DNA from: Fasciolopsis buskii
Taxonomy: Eukaryota > Platyhelminthes > Trematoda > Plagiorchiida > Fasciolidae
NCBI GenBank assembly: GCA_008360955.1
Contig: LUCM01001917.1
Coordinates: 186,001-250,000 of the forward strand
Direction: 5' to 3'
DNA length: 64,000 nucleotides
The position numbers and the translations under genes are program-made. Below, piece after piece: positions 12,953-26,389 of this stretch. The notes beneath the pieces were generated by a model. It made no database searches. It was not told where the DNA came from and saw only the letters and a list, made by a program, of their open reading frames with translations. Each line of letters begins with the position of its first letter. Positions within the stretch are counted from its first letter, which is position 1.

Positions 12953-13463
12953 CTGTCGAATATATCAAAGGATCGGGAAAAGGCAAAAGGCAATTTTAAA
13001 AATCTATAGATCACCTGGTTCCGGTGCTGTTTACACTTCTTTTTCCGAAATGCTGGAACGAATGGTGATATATGATCAACGTTAGGGCTAAACAGTTATC
13101 GAACTACTGACACGCTGGTCCAGGTTGAACTTGTTCTACAGCTTTGCGGATGATCATTTGATGGCACGTAAACCACACGCATACATGCACGCGAGGTCAG
13201 GCCATGCCAACTAGTTCATCGAGCTGGCTCTACGAGTTTACTTAACGAGTACCTGATTTATAAGTTTAAGGTGGCAAGATTTGATCATTTTCATAACTTG
13301 CCTCTCCCTTTTTTACTTACCATCTTCCACTTAATCCATTTGCGAATACCTACCGGTAAGTGTTTCCTTTCCGTTACACGGAGTAAATAGAACGAATACA
13401 CCGAAGTTTTCGTTGAAAACAAAACAAATCACATAATTCATTAGTTGAACCGATGCAACTCAC
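12953..13463 (-). other. intron 4 of the CRACR2A/RASEF-like gene
   Basis: A 511-base intron, the shortest in the model. Nothing else is seen in it. Confidence 0.65.
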
Positions 13464-13559
13464 CGTTTTCAACATTTCGACCTGGGAACGTATTTCTTCA
13501 ATTTCCTTCTCTTTTGCATTGATCATGGTATCATATTCGCTTCGCATTCGATCTTGAAC
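13464..13559 (-). CDS. CRACR2A/RASEF-like protein, exon 4 (coiled coil)
   Basis: A 96-base exon, exactly 32 codons, phase 0 at both ends. The acceptor is TTGTTTGTAG and the donor GTGAGT (13458-13463). It begins VQDRMRSEYDTMINAKEKE and ends in EMLKT, a continuous charged helix with no Gly or Pro. In CRACR2A and RASEF this part of the protein is also uninterrupted coiled coil. Confidence 0.85.
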
Positions 13560-16500
13560 CTACAAACAATGAATCGAAAAATAAATACAATGCTATTTTG
13601 ACGGATTTTAAACCGATTGGTAACTTGTTCCTTTCTGCTCTGACGAATCGGTCTTGCCCTAAGTATCTGAACGAACTGGTTCAATCAGTCTCAAGAGTTT
13701 CTTAAGTGATTTTCCCACCTAATGAACGTCCTCTGTTGTAAAGTACCTCATTCAAGTATTTTTTCAACCCAACAGGGTAATATCAGCAGTTGAAGTGGGA
13801 GAAATTAACACGATGTAGCGACTGGTTCTAAGGCATGCTGCATCATGAATTTATCGGCGGAAGCGGTGTGTAAGGAATGGCAGCATGGATATTTCTGATG
13901 ACAAACGAATGGTGACCGTGCAGTGAATTCGTCTGGACAAGGTGAATGAAATAAAGAGTTATTTCGGGCTGCGAATACTGCATTGCCAGTTGAAATGTAG
14001 ATCATATCTGTTTTGATGATGTTAAATGTTATTGACTGACAGATCATTCGATCACTTTTGTAACTCAGGCGAGTTTACTGGTAACTGGAGTACTTATTCT
14101 AACTCTTAATCAGGTCAACTACGTTATGCTCATGAGTGCGTCCGCTTAGACATCCATCGAGAATTTTTTAGCAAACTGACTTTCTATATTATAAACCGAT
14201 GATGTTTACTCAAATCCGTTCTGGAAGTGAGGCCCTCTAGCATAACAGTGCTTTTTTGCGATAGATTGATGTTACCGTAGGCCCTAACCAATGTTTCCAC
14301 GTCTGGTCTCTGGTCGGCCAATCCTGTTACGTGATCGGTGTGGTCCGTCTCCGTTAGCTCAAGCGAGAAAAATCAAAGGGAATGGGGACAAGATGCCCGG
14401 AAGCTAATTTTTTGTGCTACGTATTCTTAGTTTTGAAAATCCGCTTTTGAATTTCAGTTACCACTTCACTTTTATTTTTTAAACTAACAAATATAGGAGT
14501 AACCATGTTTCGAGAAGTACTTTCATGAAGGTGCGATTTACCGGCTTTCGTTTTGACGTATCTTATTTTATTCTGTGACGTACAATAAGCTGAAGTAAAA
14601 CCATGCTAAATACTGCCAGACAAACAGGTGGCAAAAAGGATGACAGTAGACACACGCATAGCCAGTTTTTTTAACACAATCATTTGGGCAGCAAACTGGG
14701 TACCCGATCAGGTAGACAGACAATGATCAAGGGAACTGGGTGATAGAGATAGGAGATGATTCGGACTAATAAGCGGTCTGTATCATCGATCGGGAGTGTT
14801 TACAAGTCCAAGTAGTCTCCGTAGCCAGAAGCAGATGAAGAACCCCCTCGTTCATCGGATCTTGCCAACGAAAAGCCAGTCCCATATTACCACACTGCTT
14901 AAAAGCTAACTCCCAGTTGGATATGTGGGCGTTTATTCACAACATACCTTGTGTGATTGTTTCATGCAGTTTTGCTGCACTCAGTTTGCGCAACACCAGA
15001 TTATTCATGTTTCACTTGTTGTCTCATAGTGCATTTTTCCCCCAGACTGATATTACTCTAAGTGCGAGGAAACAAAGAAATGGGTAGTTATATAAACCAT
15101 AGGTCAGATCAAATCTTCTCTGGATGTTTCTCAGCCTCGTAGGTGCAGTCGTGCCGAGGTCTGTTTGGTCTGTGACACTCATATGTGCGGTTGTCATTGC
15201 TCGAGCAGAACTAAATGACGAGTCACGAGAACAAATACCACCCCGGAGTAAAATTATCTGTTTCAACTTTCACAGCACGGATTTGTTTAATTCATACTGC
15301 TGAATTCAGTTATTCGACTAATCATTGGAGTTTGTCTAATTCATTAAACGATCGAAGAAATCGATATTTGACACATTATTGTCATTGCTTCCACAGCCTT
15401 TTCACTAAGAAGTTTGATTTAGAGGTAATGCAAAAATGTTGACTTACTGGAAACACAGACGTTGATAATAGTTTTTTTATGACGTCGAAAACTCACGTCT
15501 GATTTATCCTCAACAGGTGATAACACGCGATGCACCGAAATGAACCGATCAGAATGCAGTTAGTATGGCTTAGTTTACGGCAAAACCATAAAAAGTACCG
15601 GTCGACTAAATTCATGATCTGCACGATGCAGTCCGAGTCGACGTGAGGCTCCAAGCACCTAGACTGTCTCCTCCCTTGACCGATGCTATCTTACTGGAAA
15701 TCTTGCTAATTAATACTATGCCCCTTCTCTCATCCTGTTTGCTATCATTTCCGGTAATCAGTTATTTGTCCCGAATGTTGAAATCTTGCTCACCTGAACT
15801 AACAACAATTACACAAGACAGAAATCGCCGGGCAACAGCCCATTGATTATTGCCTCTAGGTAAAATACGATTAGCCGTGGTTGGAATTCATCCACAAATA
15901 CCGACAATAGAGTTAAACTACCATTTTATCTAAAACTAATGTCATATAAGCTCCGAAATTGTCTTGGCAATGAGAGGTGTCATCCCAAACAAACTATGGT
16001 AAGGTGAACTGAAAAAACGGGCTCATTCAAAATGAACGGGTGCATTACGGATGAATTTAGCGGGACTGATTTAGTCGGTAATTGAGGTTTATTACACATT
16101 CAGAATGTTTCTTAAGTTCAAAAAGACCACATGCTAAAACTTACTCCACCAAAAAATGAACCATTATTGTGACCGAAGTCGGGATCGCAAGCTTTTAAAA
16201 ACTGACATACTCTTCAGGCAGTACCATCACGTGACAGTGCAAAACGCTCAAAAAATGAATCTGTCTACATTCACCTCGTTCAGCCTATACTTCCAACTCA
16301 AATAAAGTGCAACGCTTTCAGTTTTAAATTAGCGAAGGAAGCATTCAAATTACGGGAGTTCATAATCTTTTGCAGAAAATACTTGGAATGTCCGAAGTGG
16401 TGGTCAGTCAAGGCATTTTACTGATGGGATATTGGGGCTGAAATAGGCAGTAGATTTACACGTTTAGATGTGTAGTTCATCACTACTTGTAACCGGGTTC

Positions 16501-17228
16501 CGGAACACAAGTGAGCCACCTTTGCTGATTTCATTTACAATCAATCTATGATCAGAATGTGCCTGTAATACTAGGTACGAAAGCCGAACGATAAGGCAAG
16601 TTACTGATCTCTCCGGACGGCTAGTTTAGAATGAGTTCGGCTCAGAAGCGTTCTGCTTATTAGGCCGATCGAATGATTTGACCATTCAATTGATATTTGA
16701 TAGGTTCACACACTTGTTTACCACGCCCGACGACACACGTTGAGAGCTTAGGTTTCGATGCTCGTAACTGGTAAAACAAGTAACGTCTGCCTTTGCTGAG
16801 ACTGGTTTAAGAAACACAACAGAAATCGATTTAATTGATCGAGTCCTCCTGACCAAAACCCCATCGTGCCACGCACGAGTGCGGCTGAGGTGAAAAGCAA
16901 GTTTCGCAAGTCACACGAATTGATTACTCGTGTCAGTATTATTTCCTTCATATTACTCCTCGACCCGCGCTTTCTTAAACATGTGAATGAAGTGCTTATG
17001 ATTTGTCTGACTGATCGAAATTCCAATTTGGTGCTCGGGGAGTCCGGCCGTATGCGCAGCGGGAAATCCACTTGTAATTTTTGGGCCAGTTAATGGAATC
17101 CAATAGACACTATCAACTGGACTACAGTTACAAACGGTTTATGAACACGAATCTAGCAAACGAAGAACATCATCATGTGTCCAACCACCAACTTTTTAAT
17201 CATAAGCAACAATTGCAGTTCGTGTTAC
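13560..17228 (-). other. intron 3 of the CRACR2A/RASEF-like gene
   Basis: About 3.7 kb. It contains one copy of a short dispersed repeat near 14.35 kb; otherwise nothing is recognised. The 107-codon minus-strand frame at 16748-17071 has no similarity I know and no clear exon borders. Confidence 0.6.
14325..14375 (+). repeat. short dispersed repeat, copy 1
   Basis: Shares a core of roughly 30 bases around GTCCGTCTCCGTTAGCTCA and CAAGCGAGAA with 24190-24240, with a few differences. This is probably part of a longer decayed element that I cannot name. Confidence 0.4.
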
Positions 17229-17319
17229 CTCGTTTTTGGCACGCTCTTCGTATCGTTGAATTTGCATTTCCAATTCATTCTCCAACCGAACCAAATCCTC
17301 TTTGCGTGCAGCTTTTTCT
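17229..17319 (-). CDS. CRACR2A/RASEF-like protein, exon 3 (coiled coil)
   Basis: A 91-base exon with acceptor TTTAATTTTAG and donor GTAACA (17223-17228). Its first base completes the AA left by exon 2 (AAA, Lys); it then has 30 full codons and ends in phase 0. It reads EKAARKEDLVRLENELEMQ and on to RAKNE. Joined to exon 2, it aligns without gaps to the CRACR2A segment around KIAAYDEE and EEMEQQIK as remembered, and similarly to RASEF around LEEEMDQRIQ. This is the strongest homology evidence in the model and shows that exons 2 and 3 are adjacent despite 12.9 kb of intron. Confidence 0.85.
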
Positions 17320-18094
17320 CTAAAATTAAACATTGGACACACTTTTATAGGTCATGTTGCTTCATTGACAGTACAAGTTTTGACGAATTGAGTATGTCAG
17401 TTGCAAAAAAGCCACCTTTTACTAGCATCATTGTAGAGATATGGTGAAAGCAAGTGAGGGAGATTTTGCACTTTAGTGGAGCCTAGGAAATAATTCGGGA
17501 GAAGAGAATGTACTGAATTGTCGGTTGCAATTGTTTACCGTCTGTGACCGATCCAGTACTGAGATGTTTTTCTTATTGATCCACGGTATTGGTGCATTGA
17601 TCTTCTGTCCGCTGCTTCTTAGGGGCTTCCAAATTTTGGATTAAATCCCATCTCGCGGTCATATTGATTGATCGTTTGCTCACTTAGGTGGATTTGATTA
17701 TATTCAGCTTAGCTAGGCATTACAAGTTCTCCGGTAACCAATGTGTCAATCAGCCGATTTGTTCATGGTACCCACATGCTCCTAGCTGCAAGTTCAACAA
17801 TTAGCATCGTTTATTTCAGGTTATTTTTCCATCTTCGAGAATGATAGAGGTGTTTGATTAAATCTGGAGCAATTTTTGGTGTTTATCCTGAAAATGACAT
17901 CATTTCGATGGTCTCCTGAACCCTGAGATGAAACCATTCCATACCTCACATTTTTTAAACTTACGAAATTGTACGCATGGTGCCCGTTGTATGCGTGCAG
18001 GTGGAAATTCGTACGTTTCTGTTATTTTCCCTTGAAATGTTCCCCGGCTCATGTTTCCCCTAACTAATATGGACCTGTTGGCTTGATAAATATA

Positions 18095-18370
18095 AGGTTG
18101 GCTCAGACCAACTGACAAAGAATTATCAACGAATCACAGTTGTGGTTCTTCTGTGGGACTCTTCGACAAAGGTTTTCCATGCACACTCCTGAGGCCACAA
18201 ATTCCATTCTGGTGAGACAAACAAATTCGGAGTGTAGAAGTAGAAGGATGCTTAGACAAGAGAGTACCGGGTACGCATACCTGATGAGCGTCAGTAACCG
18301 CGAAACCGATCGTGTGCTCCGGGCAAAGTTTGTTCACGCATCCAGATACTACTCACTATATATATATACC
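18095..18370 (+). repeat. dispersed repeat, order A then B, ends in TA run
   Basis: Unit A (18095-18226) contains CGAATCACAGTTGTGGTTCT and CCATGCACACTCCTGAGGCC. Unit B (18263-18362) contains AGTACCGGGTACGCA and CGTGTGCTCCGGGCAAAGTT, and runs into a short TA microsatellite. Both units recur at 21.0-21.3 kb in the opposite order, and B alone recurs at 20.25 kb. No protein is recognised in it. Confidence 0.65.
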
Positions 18371-20253
18371 TCGGTGTAAAACGAGCATCATTCGAATGTT
18401 TTGGCAATCTTTTAAGATCAATCATGTCAGGTGAGCAGCAACTTTTGTTTCAGATATGAACAATCTTAGAGAAGAATGCTATATTTTTCATTGAAATATT
18501 GGCATATGTAACGCGAAAACATTTGTACAAGTACAAGTACAAAAGCAAAATCAAATAAAGTTAAAATCATTGCCACTCAACTAAATATACTTGCAGTTCA
18601 TACTGTACCATGATTAGCCCTATACCTTATTACTGATTTAGTTCAGTCCCTTTTATTGTTTGCTTCGTTGTCTGCAGGCGAACGGTTCAATGAATACGAT
18701 TAGGATCATATCAGGGTCGGAAAAAGAACGCAACTTACAATTTGACACCAGATTTTAAGGGAAATAAAGAGCGCATTCCAAGCCAGCAGTGTATTGCGAG
18801 ACGCGAAACAATTTCATCGTTAATATTATTGTCACTAATTCTGTCTAACCAATTCGTCAATCCACACTCGCATCTACTGCAAATCAGCAGGGCATACGTT
18901 CCCACTAGCTCAGCCGAACTAGAGAAGTCATGACAAGCTGGCATAAATCACATTTTATTTGCATACTTATATGATAAACCAACGCATATTCAAACTCGTG
19001 TGGCCGAAATAAGCTTTGGTTGTCTTCTCGGTCACCATCTGATTAATTTGTTGGCCCTCGGTGTTAAGTGATGCGAAACCAGGACCTCTCACGCTGATTG
19101 GATGGAGTAGACCATAACAGTTCATTCGAGTTGCTGAATTCGTGTTCTTCGGCTCAGACACTACTCAGTATCTTACTATGTCCGGTTGCCAGTGGAGTAG
19201 TATAGTCACTTTCTGGGCGAGCTCTTTAATTCCGCTCACGATTCTGGATCATCCCCCAGTTATCGACTGGTGACATTTTGATCACGGTATATCTTATAAC
19301 AGACACTTAACCATTGGAATTGTTTGGTTTGACATGAGCACAGGCAGGATGAAGTAAGCTTTTATTCACACAACGATCTTGAACATTCAAAAATTTCAAC
19401 TCGAATGTTTAATGAACGTGGTTTTACAGATAGATAATATACAAAGGCACACGTTGTATTCCGAATGGCGCATGATATCACTGAAAAGAAAAACAGTCAG
19501 TGTAATCCCAACATTACCTTGTTTTTACCCGAAAGAGGATCACAATTAGCTAGAAATTATGAATGGTCATTAACACACTCTGCTACGTGAACTTAATTGC
19601 CGGTACAAGGATATTTTCACCATCAAATATTCGCATTTACGGACTATCTTGTCAAAAGCTCAATTTATTTAGTCGTGGATACCAGTCACTGCGTACAAGA
19701 CCTCCTTCCCAATATACTCAAGATTTTATGACAACCTGGAGTGTCACCTACTTCAGGATTGGCCAGAATCATTCCAAATCAAAAACTGATCACCTCAGCT
19801 GGTAACGTGCAATGACGTGAATTCGATCAATCTTGAACAATGATTAGGAACCATGGGGCAAACCTCAAAAAACAGTGGATTAAGTTGGTAGATTTTCATG
19901 AACTATGCTCAAAAATGGTGCAAATGTTGTCATGATGTCTTCCACTAAACTACATTCCAAGTGCTAACTAAATCAAATAGAACATTTCGAAGGGCATAAC
20001 CTACCCGATCGACGAGACAAATGTGAGTATTGCTTAATATTGGATTTCTTCACTTATGATTTGAACAGTGTTTTGAGGTTATTCCCACTCGGGCAATAAT
20101 CTCAATGCCCGGATGACTGGCAAAATATTTTCCACAAATCACTGTTTTCGTTCATAAAGCAACTCATCATTCATCAGGACCGCTAGGGATTCGATTATTT
20201 TTTGTGCCAGAGTCAATGACGTACTGTTAAAGTCTAAGAGTGACTGGATATGA

Positions 20254-20325
20254 AAGTACCGGGTACGCAGGTGCGATGTGCAACAATAGCCGCCAAACCA
20301 ATCATGTGCTCAACGGGGAATTCTG
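20254..20325 (+). repeat. dispersed repeat, unit B only
   Basis: Shares AAGTACCGGGTACGCA and the later CCAATCATGTGCTCAACGGG with unit B at 18.3 kb, more diverged. No unit A lies beside it. Confidence 0.55.
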
Positions 20326-21048
20326 TTAATTTCGTTAACAGTAGTACTTACAGGGAAAAATCAAAACTTCGGATGATCCGTCCTCTTTCTGGACGCTATT
20401 CTTAACTAAAATAGGAGAAAAATCCCGCAAGTCACCGCTGGGGTTCGTAAATAAGCACACCACTCAGGCATTTTTGTCTTAACTCATCAAGGTGTAAAAC
20501 GTAGAAGACTAGAAGTCACGCTGACTTCTCCATGTTGGAATACAATTCACCGATTGTACGTACTCACTGGAGACTTGAGTTTTTTTGACTAATTTTCTGG
20601 CTCGAAAAACAGGTAGTCTACGATGAATTCAGCCAAAATGGCTGTTTTGAGAAAGAGCAGGTCAGACTTCCTTAGCGTGTTCAAACATGTCACACATGCA
20701 TACATGTATCTTTCCGAATCTATACGAAAGAAATTTGCAGCACATGGGTGAATTATGTAAGCTGCGTCTTATTATGTCGTCTCCCTCTCTCGGTTGCAAA
20801 TTACTCTGGCAACCAAGCTGTACTGTAAAGAAAACGTCACCCATGGTGATTGCTTAAGAGCCGTCAGTACTCTTGTTCAATCTGTTTGATCCCATTGATA
20901 AAACAACAGTCAGTAAATGTATCTCGAAACGCCCACCTAGGCTTCTGGCTTAGCAGATAACGTTTGCCGACAAGCGGTGTCTTAAATTAATTTGGCAATT
21001 ATGACTGTCGAGAGACACGCCAAGAAATGCGTGTATTTCGTCTACTGT

Positions 21049-21291
21049 GGTCGTGTGCTCTCGGGCAAATTTTGCTCACTCATCCAAATACTGCTTACTG
21101 CGTCCATATATACATATGCATATTCTGGGGCATTCTGCCCTCGATCCTAGGGTTGGCTCAGCCCAATCAAGAAAAATCAGTTATCAAGGAATCACAGTTG
21201 TGCTTCTTCTGTGGTTTCTTCGACGAAGAGCTTCCATGCACACTCCTGATGCTACAGATTCAGTTATGGTGAAACATATATATATATATAT
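21049..21291 (+). repeat. dispersed repeat, order B then A, ends in TA run
   Basis: Unit B (21049-21100, CGTGTGCTCTCGGGCAAATT) is followed by unit A (21150-21276, GGTTGGCTCAGCCCAATCAA and CCATGCACACTCCTGATGCT) and a TA microsatellite. This is the reverse of the order at 18.1 kb on the same strand. Confidence 0.65.
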
Positions 21292-21380
21292 CACTTATTC
21301 ACGTTTGACAACGAGTCCTAGTTTGGATCGAAACGTCACGATAAACGTATTAACTCAGTGTACGCCTTCTCAACTCTAAA

Positions 21381-21395
21381 TATATATATATATAT
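21381..21395. repeat. short (TA)n run
   Basis: A short TA run beside the dispersed repeat; another at 21276-21291 lies inside the annotation above. Confidence 0.8.
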
Positions 21396-21834
21396 CGATA
21401 TAAGGGTTGAACTCCAACATTTCAAAATTCCCGATTTCGATGGGCATCGACAAGTTCCATAAATCTGTTTTCAAGATCTACCTATTCTATCATGGCCAGC
21501 TGAATATGGGTACCCTTGGTTGTCAGGATAAAGTAATATGAATGGAAAAAATGAAAATTTGACGGACATGACAAGTCGATCGGTTCGATTGATATTCACA
21601 AATCATAACTAACTAATTAGTTCAGTTGTAGCAATTTTTCATCAAGTTTTATACAGGTAATGTTGTTTTTGAACATGGATCACTGTTGCATCTTTGATAA
21701 CGGAGAGGTACCAAGTTAACTTAAGCCTGTTCAGGAATCTCGACTGTGGGTTACACATTTTTTAAATAAAACCCTTTCTAGTTCACATCGAATTGAACTC
21801 TAATCTCATAATCCACTATATGTCTAACTTTTTG

Positions 21835-22875
21835 TGGTGAGAATTCAGAGGGCTCTGCACAAAGTGATTACTAAAGTCAAAATTTCAGCATACTATGGGG
21901 CTTGTGGCTTGCTTGCGCCACCCTTCGTCATCCACAGTAGAGCAAACCAAGGCTACCCTATATTCCCATTTCTTTCCAACTTTGTTGTAGAGGATGTTCA
22001 GCGGTACGCTTTGTCTGATCTTTTAGACAGTGGAATTGAACTCTTCCCAAGGAAACAGAAGTTTTCACTTAGAGTGGATATCGCCTTGCTGAGTGACGAT
22101 GCACAGGCAAGCCAACAAGCTTTAGACCTCTTGGCGATTAAGGTACGGTATGTGCTCTGAATCTTCATAGTATAAGGTAGTTCTGCAAAATGACGGGATC
22201 CCGTGTTTACACTAGACCCTTTGTAGTGATTGATTAGAGGTAGTCAGGAGATTCAAGTACCCCGGCAGCCTAATCACACCTGGCGTATGCGTTGAGAAGG
22301 TCAGACCCCGAATCGCGAAGGCTGGAGAAGCTTTCAAGAATTTGTGACACTTGTGAAGCTACCATGACATCCCGCTTCCCCCCAAGAGAAAAGTGTACAG
22401 TGCCGCAGTTCGAGGTGTTCTTTACAATTGCGAGGCTTGATCTGTCTGCTTTGAAGATGCCCGGTGACCTGTTTTCGACCACTGACGTCTACAAGGCATT
22501 GTTTGAGTCTGGTGGGAACACCAAATGAGCAATGACGAGGTGCATCGTCGTGTGTTGGGCGCAGACAGTCGTGCATTGAATGAGATAGTCGCTCTACATC
22601 GCCTTCGGTGCATTGGGCACGTATTATGTATGCCTGCCCATCGTGTACCTTTTCGTGCTCTTTTGCACGTGATGGTCAAGACTGAAAGAAGCAACGCGGC
22701 GGCAAGCCAAGATTCGGCTTAGCGGTATGGAGAAGTTAGTTCCGCTTTTGTCCTCGTTTTGTGCTTCCTACCTTCCTGCTTGGGGCCCAAGAAATGTGGG
22801 TTGTTGCTGGTTGGAGAGGCTGAGAGATATGGCTTAGAATCGAAGTCGGTGACGAGAATGTTGTTTAGCCTATCT
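21835..22875 (+). mobile_element. RTE/SR2-like LINE, 5'-truncated and decayed
   Basis: The frame 21834-22160 resembles reverse transcriptase palm and thumb sequence: a QGCPISPF-like motif as QGYPIFPFLSNF, and a YADD region degraded to LRVDIALL. After several frame changes the frame from 22525 gives SNDEVHRRVLGADSRALNE and LHRLRCIGHVLCMPAHRVPF. Together with WGPRNVGCCWLERLRDMA near 22.8 kb, this is the typical C-terminal end of the trematode RTE-type polyprotein. No endonuclease or reverse transcriptase start is present. It lies antisense in intron 2. The subfamily differs from the copy at 60-63.6 kb. Confidence 0.85.
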
Positions 22876-24189
22876 GTAGAACTGTCTCCTCCTTAAAAAT
22901 AATCTGAAAACAACCAAAACGTCACAAAAATATGAACGGTGAAAACACAAAAAAACGATTAGTTTGCCATGATTTATTGTCCCCTTTGTTTGTCCATTTT
23001 CTGCGAAGCCCCATGTACATTTTGTTGCTTTGACACTATCCTTGTCTTTTAACCGGTGTGCAATATATATATATGTAATGGGATGCAAAATGCAAGAAGA
23101 ATTTGTAATCGAACTGATGGACTCCAAATCAGAGAAGTACCTTAGAATGGGAGTTAGCTTATCAATTCCAACTTCCCCTATACTGCTTCATTGAGAGTAG
23201 ATCTGATTTCATTCTGCTTTCCCGGCTTATAGTGTGCTGTGATTGGCGTTCATTGACGGTGGCGATCGTGGGACTGTCAAGCGAACTAACGGCATATCTG
23301 CTTAGTGAATAAGAGAAAAGTGTACAGCTTGTTGTTCCCGAATTTTGTCTCTTTCCGCCGAGTTATGAGCATATAAAAATGAAACCCGCTGACATGCATG
23401 CATCAGATGGAAAGGTTTTCCAACGGTACCTTTTGTATCATCTTTGAAAAAGTGTGCTTCCTAGTGTTTACGTGTTTTAGGATATCTGAATCATATCGCA
23501 TGATTCAATTTGCTTTTGATTGTGGAAAATGAAGTCAGTTTCGCTGTTTCACTTTGGTGTTGCAAGATGTGACGCCATCACTCGTTAGTCCCTAACTCTC
23601 TTTTAGAGGTCTCCGTGGAATATTGTTCAGCGACCTCCGGCTATTTTAAGCAGACCTTACCTGGGTCTGAATGTGGACACTTCTTCGATGATATTAAATT
23701 TTCGGGCCAAACTCACACGAATCCACCAGACTGCAATAAAGGTCACACTAATACCGCGTGATGTGTCCGTTTGTGATAAGGATTTTCCAGAATCATTTGT
23801 TCATCCTACCCTGGATCGAGATTGTTGTAATCATCCGGGAGCTATAAACGACGGTCAGAAACTGCCGACGAACTGGCAGTGGGTTTCCTAATGATGATCA
23901 AAGTCTGATAACGGATGAAAAAGCCAGAAGTTCACTTCGTTTTAAAGACTATAGGTCAAATGATCTGAATTAAGAGTGACGAGAAGCACACCTTTGTGCG
24001 CAATCAAATGGGGACCTAGATAATTTAGAATAATGGGTCCAAGTACGAATGTGCTTTGATTCCGTGAATTCTATCGCCGGTAGGTACGTGGGGAGTGCTG
24101 TTCCCATAATCAGTTTAAGGAAAATTCTCTGTGGCGGGTGTAGTGCATGTTTTGTAATGCACAGTTACTGTTTCCTCTCCAGTCAATCG

Positions 24190-24240
24190 ACCCTGTCTCA
24201 AAATCGATATCGTCCGTCCCCACTAACTCAAGCGAGAACC
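24190..24240 (+). repeat. short dispersed repeat, copy 2
   Basis: The partner of 14325-14375, sharing GTCCGTC, TAACTCAAGCGAGAA and neighbouring bases. It lies within a 154-codon open frame (24049-24513) that starts with GTG and has no recognisable similarity, which I treat as chance. Confidence 0.4.
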
Positions 24241-25547
24241 ACTAAGCAGAACCGGCAAAACTCGTTTTATCAAATGGAAATAATTCATCCCGCGGACGAT
24301 TTTGCTTGTATATCTGCATCTATGTTTCACCCACTTTATTCCATCGGTTGTCTGGGTCACGCATTGTTTGGTCCACCATGTCTGATGCATTTCACTGGGT
24401 TAAGTTCGTGTCGTTGTGTTGCCGAATCCGGGCCACCAATCCTAATCGGTAATATTCTCAATTTGTGCATCAGCAATTTTGACCCGCAGTCATCCAGATA
24501 TGTCGGCTGTTAGCTGACAGTCAATAATATAAGGTGGTCTCCATCTGGTCTTCCCGTCTGTACTCGCTCATCTTCTGATACCGTCATATTACATCCACGC
24601 ATTTGCATCGAATGAGACCTGTCTACCAGGATGATGTATTCAAACATTTTCATCGTTAATATTCATAAGGTTCTAATGTTTACGAGATGTAAAGAAACCA
24701 CCAAATACCATGAGTTTCTTTACATGTCTCCTTGAGTATAACTGCTTGTACACTGTAAAAAGGCCGGCTAAAAGTGGGCGGGCTTGGTTCTGTGAGCAAA
24801 CGCGCCTGAACATTGCATGAACCCAGTTGGAGCATGAAAATTCCGTAAAACGTTTTGAAAAGGTCTAAGGATTTATCCTAGTTTAAATTTACAAACGATA
24901 ACAAGTTCACTTAGCCAACCACAGTGGCTATTTGACCGAGTATGCTAAACACGATTACGCATGCATCTACGAGCTGAAGATGGCTATTTGTTAACTTGAG
25001 CATTCATAGTCGATCACAAACAGAAAAATTTTCATTTAGGAAGGATCTTGATTTGAATTCAAGTTGACCTTGCATCATGATCGTTTGAAAGCGTTGCGTT
25101 AATCCCTTACAAGATAGTTGTAAGCTGCATATCGGATTTCGAAGATCGTTCTCCCAGTGCATGCTACATTTTGGCGATGAAGGCAACGGGATTTGAAATG
25201 AACAAACGGAACATATATTTGTATTGTTTGGGCTATGGGGTCATCATTGGCCTACTGGAAGGGCCTACATTGTGTTGAATAATGAAGGCAACGTCCAGTA
25301 CTTGTCTCGTCCTGAATGCGTTTCCGCTCATAACCCCTGGGAAAACAAGTTCAGGTTTGCACAGATGGTGGCTTCACACCCTTATGAACCCCAAGAGTCA
25401 GATTAGGATAAGTCAGAATCAATCACGGGTATGCGATTTTGAGTGTGCGCACCGTCCCGGTTCCCGACAGCTGGATGCTGATTCACTGTCGCGGTATCTG
25501 ATTCGAGTCGAGATGAACGCAACAGGCCTTCAGGATCAAATGAACGA

Positions 25548-25550
<3 letters not shown>

Positions 25551-25588
<38 letters not shown>
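25551..25588. repeat. (AT)n microsatellite inside Ty3 copy 2
   Basis: An uninterrupted AT run of 38 bases between the RNase H and integrase remnants of the element. It is at the place where the copies begin to be identical. Confidence 0.95.
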
Positions 25589-25592
<4 letters not shown>

Positions 25593-25614
25593 ATGTTCTC
25601 AACTTTAACGGAAT

Positions 25615-26389
25615 GTGGCCCCGAAACCGTCAAGTCGGGAGCTCCGTGAACGTGCCTCAGAGACTAATGTTTTGTTCGGTCACTGGCGCGATTTGAAAAC
25701 CATAAATGGTCTCTTGTATCGCATCCATAAGTTTGGACCCAAACTGATCACAAAATTTAGTCGCTCGTCGTCCATTCTACAACACATTCATCAGCAGTTA
25801 GGTCATGCAAAGGAGTTGTAAACGGAGGCAGCAGTGCGGCATCGGTATTGGCGACACATTGTTCCTCCATCCACATCTCTACGGGGTTTTCTCGCACCAT
25901 GTTTGTGTATTGGAGAATTGTATTATGCTAATAGACCGGAGAACGACTTCTGCTCGCGGATGTCGACAGTATTTGAGGCAGTTCGTGATTGTAATTCTGA
26001 GCCAAGCCAAAGGCAGAAACATTACTATGACCTCAAAGTCCATGGATCTGTAAACCACAATGGGGATCACATCAACCTATCACGTCCGAAACCAACTGTA
26101 GAAGCCTACACCAAGTTCCATGGGCCCTGTCAACGATCATGTGATCGTGTTTACCAGATCACCCTCAGTCAGTATGCTATGCGAACTAGGCAACATCCCG
26201 GTGGATGTGTTAAGGGTCCGTTGGAATCATTTGAAACCAGTTTATAAGACACGTGCACCTGATTCCGTCTCGGTTTTCCCACCGGACTGCGTACCCACCG
26301 TGATAAAAGATGTCGAGGTTCTTGTTGCTGGTGGGGCCGACGTGTCTACCTATATCACTGAGGACAGTGTTGCTCCTGAGGGAGGGTAG
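25615..26389 (+). pseudogene. Ty3/gypsy integrase remnant (copy 2), catalytic core deleted
   Basis: Same sequence and same lesions as the remnant at 4744-5518. The zinc-binding region is split by a frame change near 25.82 kb, the catalytic core is deleted after MSTV, and the C-terminal domain is in another frame. Sharing of these lesions shows that the two copies descend from one already defective element or have been homogenised. Confidence 0.75.

Noticed and set aside
12610..12999. 129-codon plus-strand frame
   Set aside because: It is the antisense shadow of exon 5 of the minus-strand gene.
24049..24513. 154-codon open frame on the plus strand, one of the longest in the window
   Set aside because: It starts with GTG, has no recognisable similarity, no splice context, and overlaps a short dispersed repeat; most likely chance.
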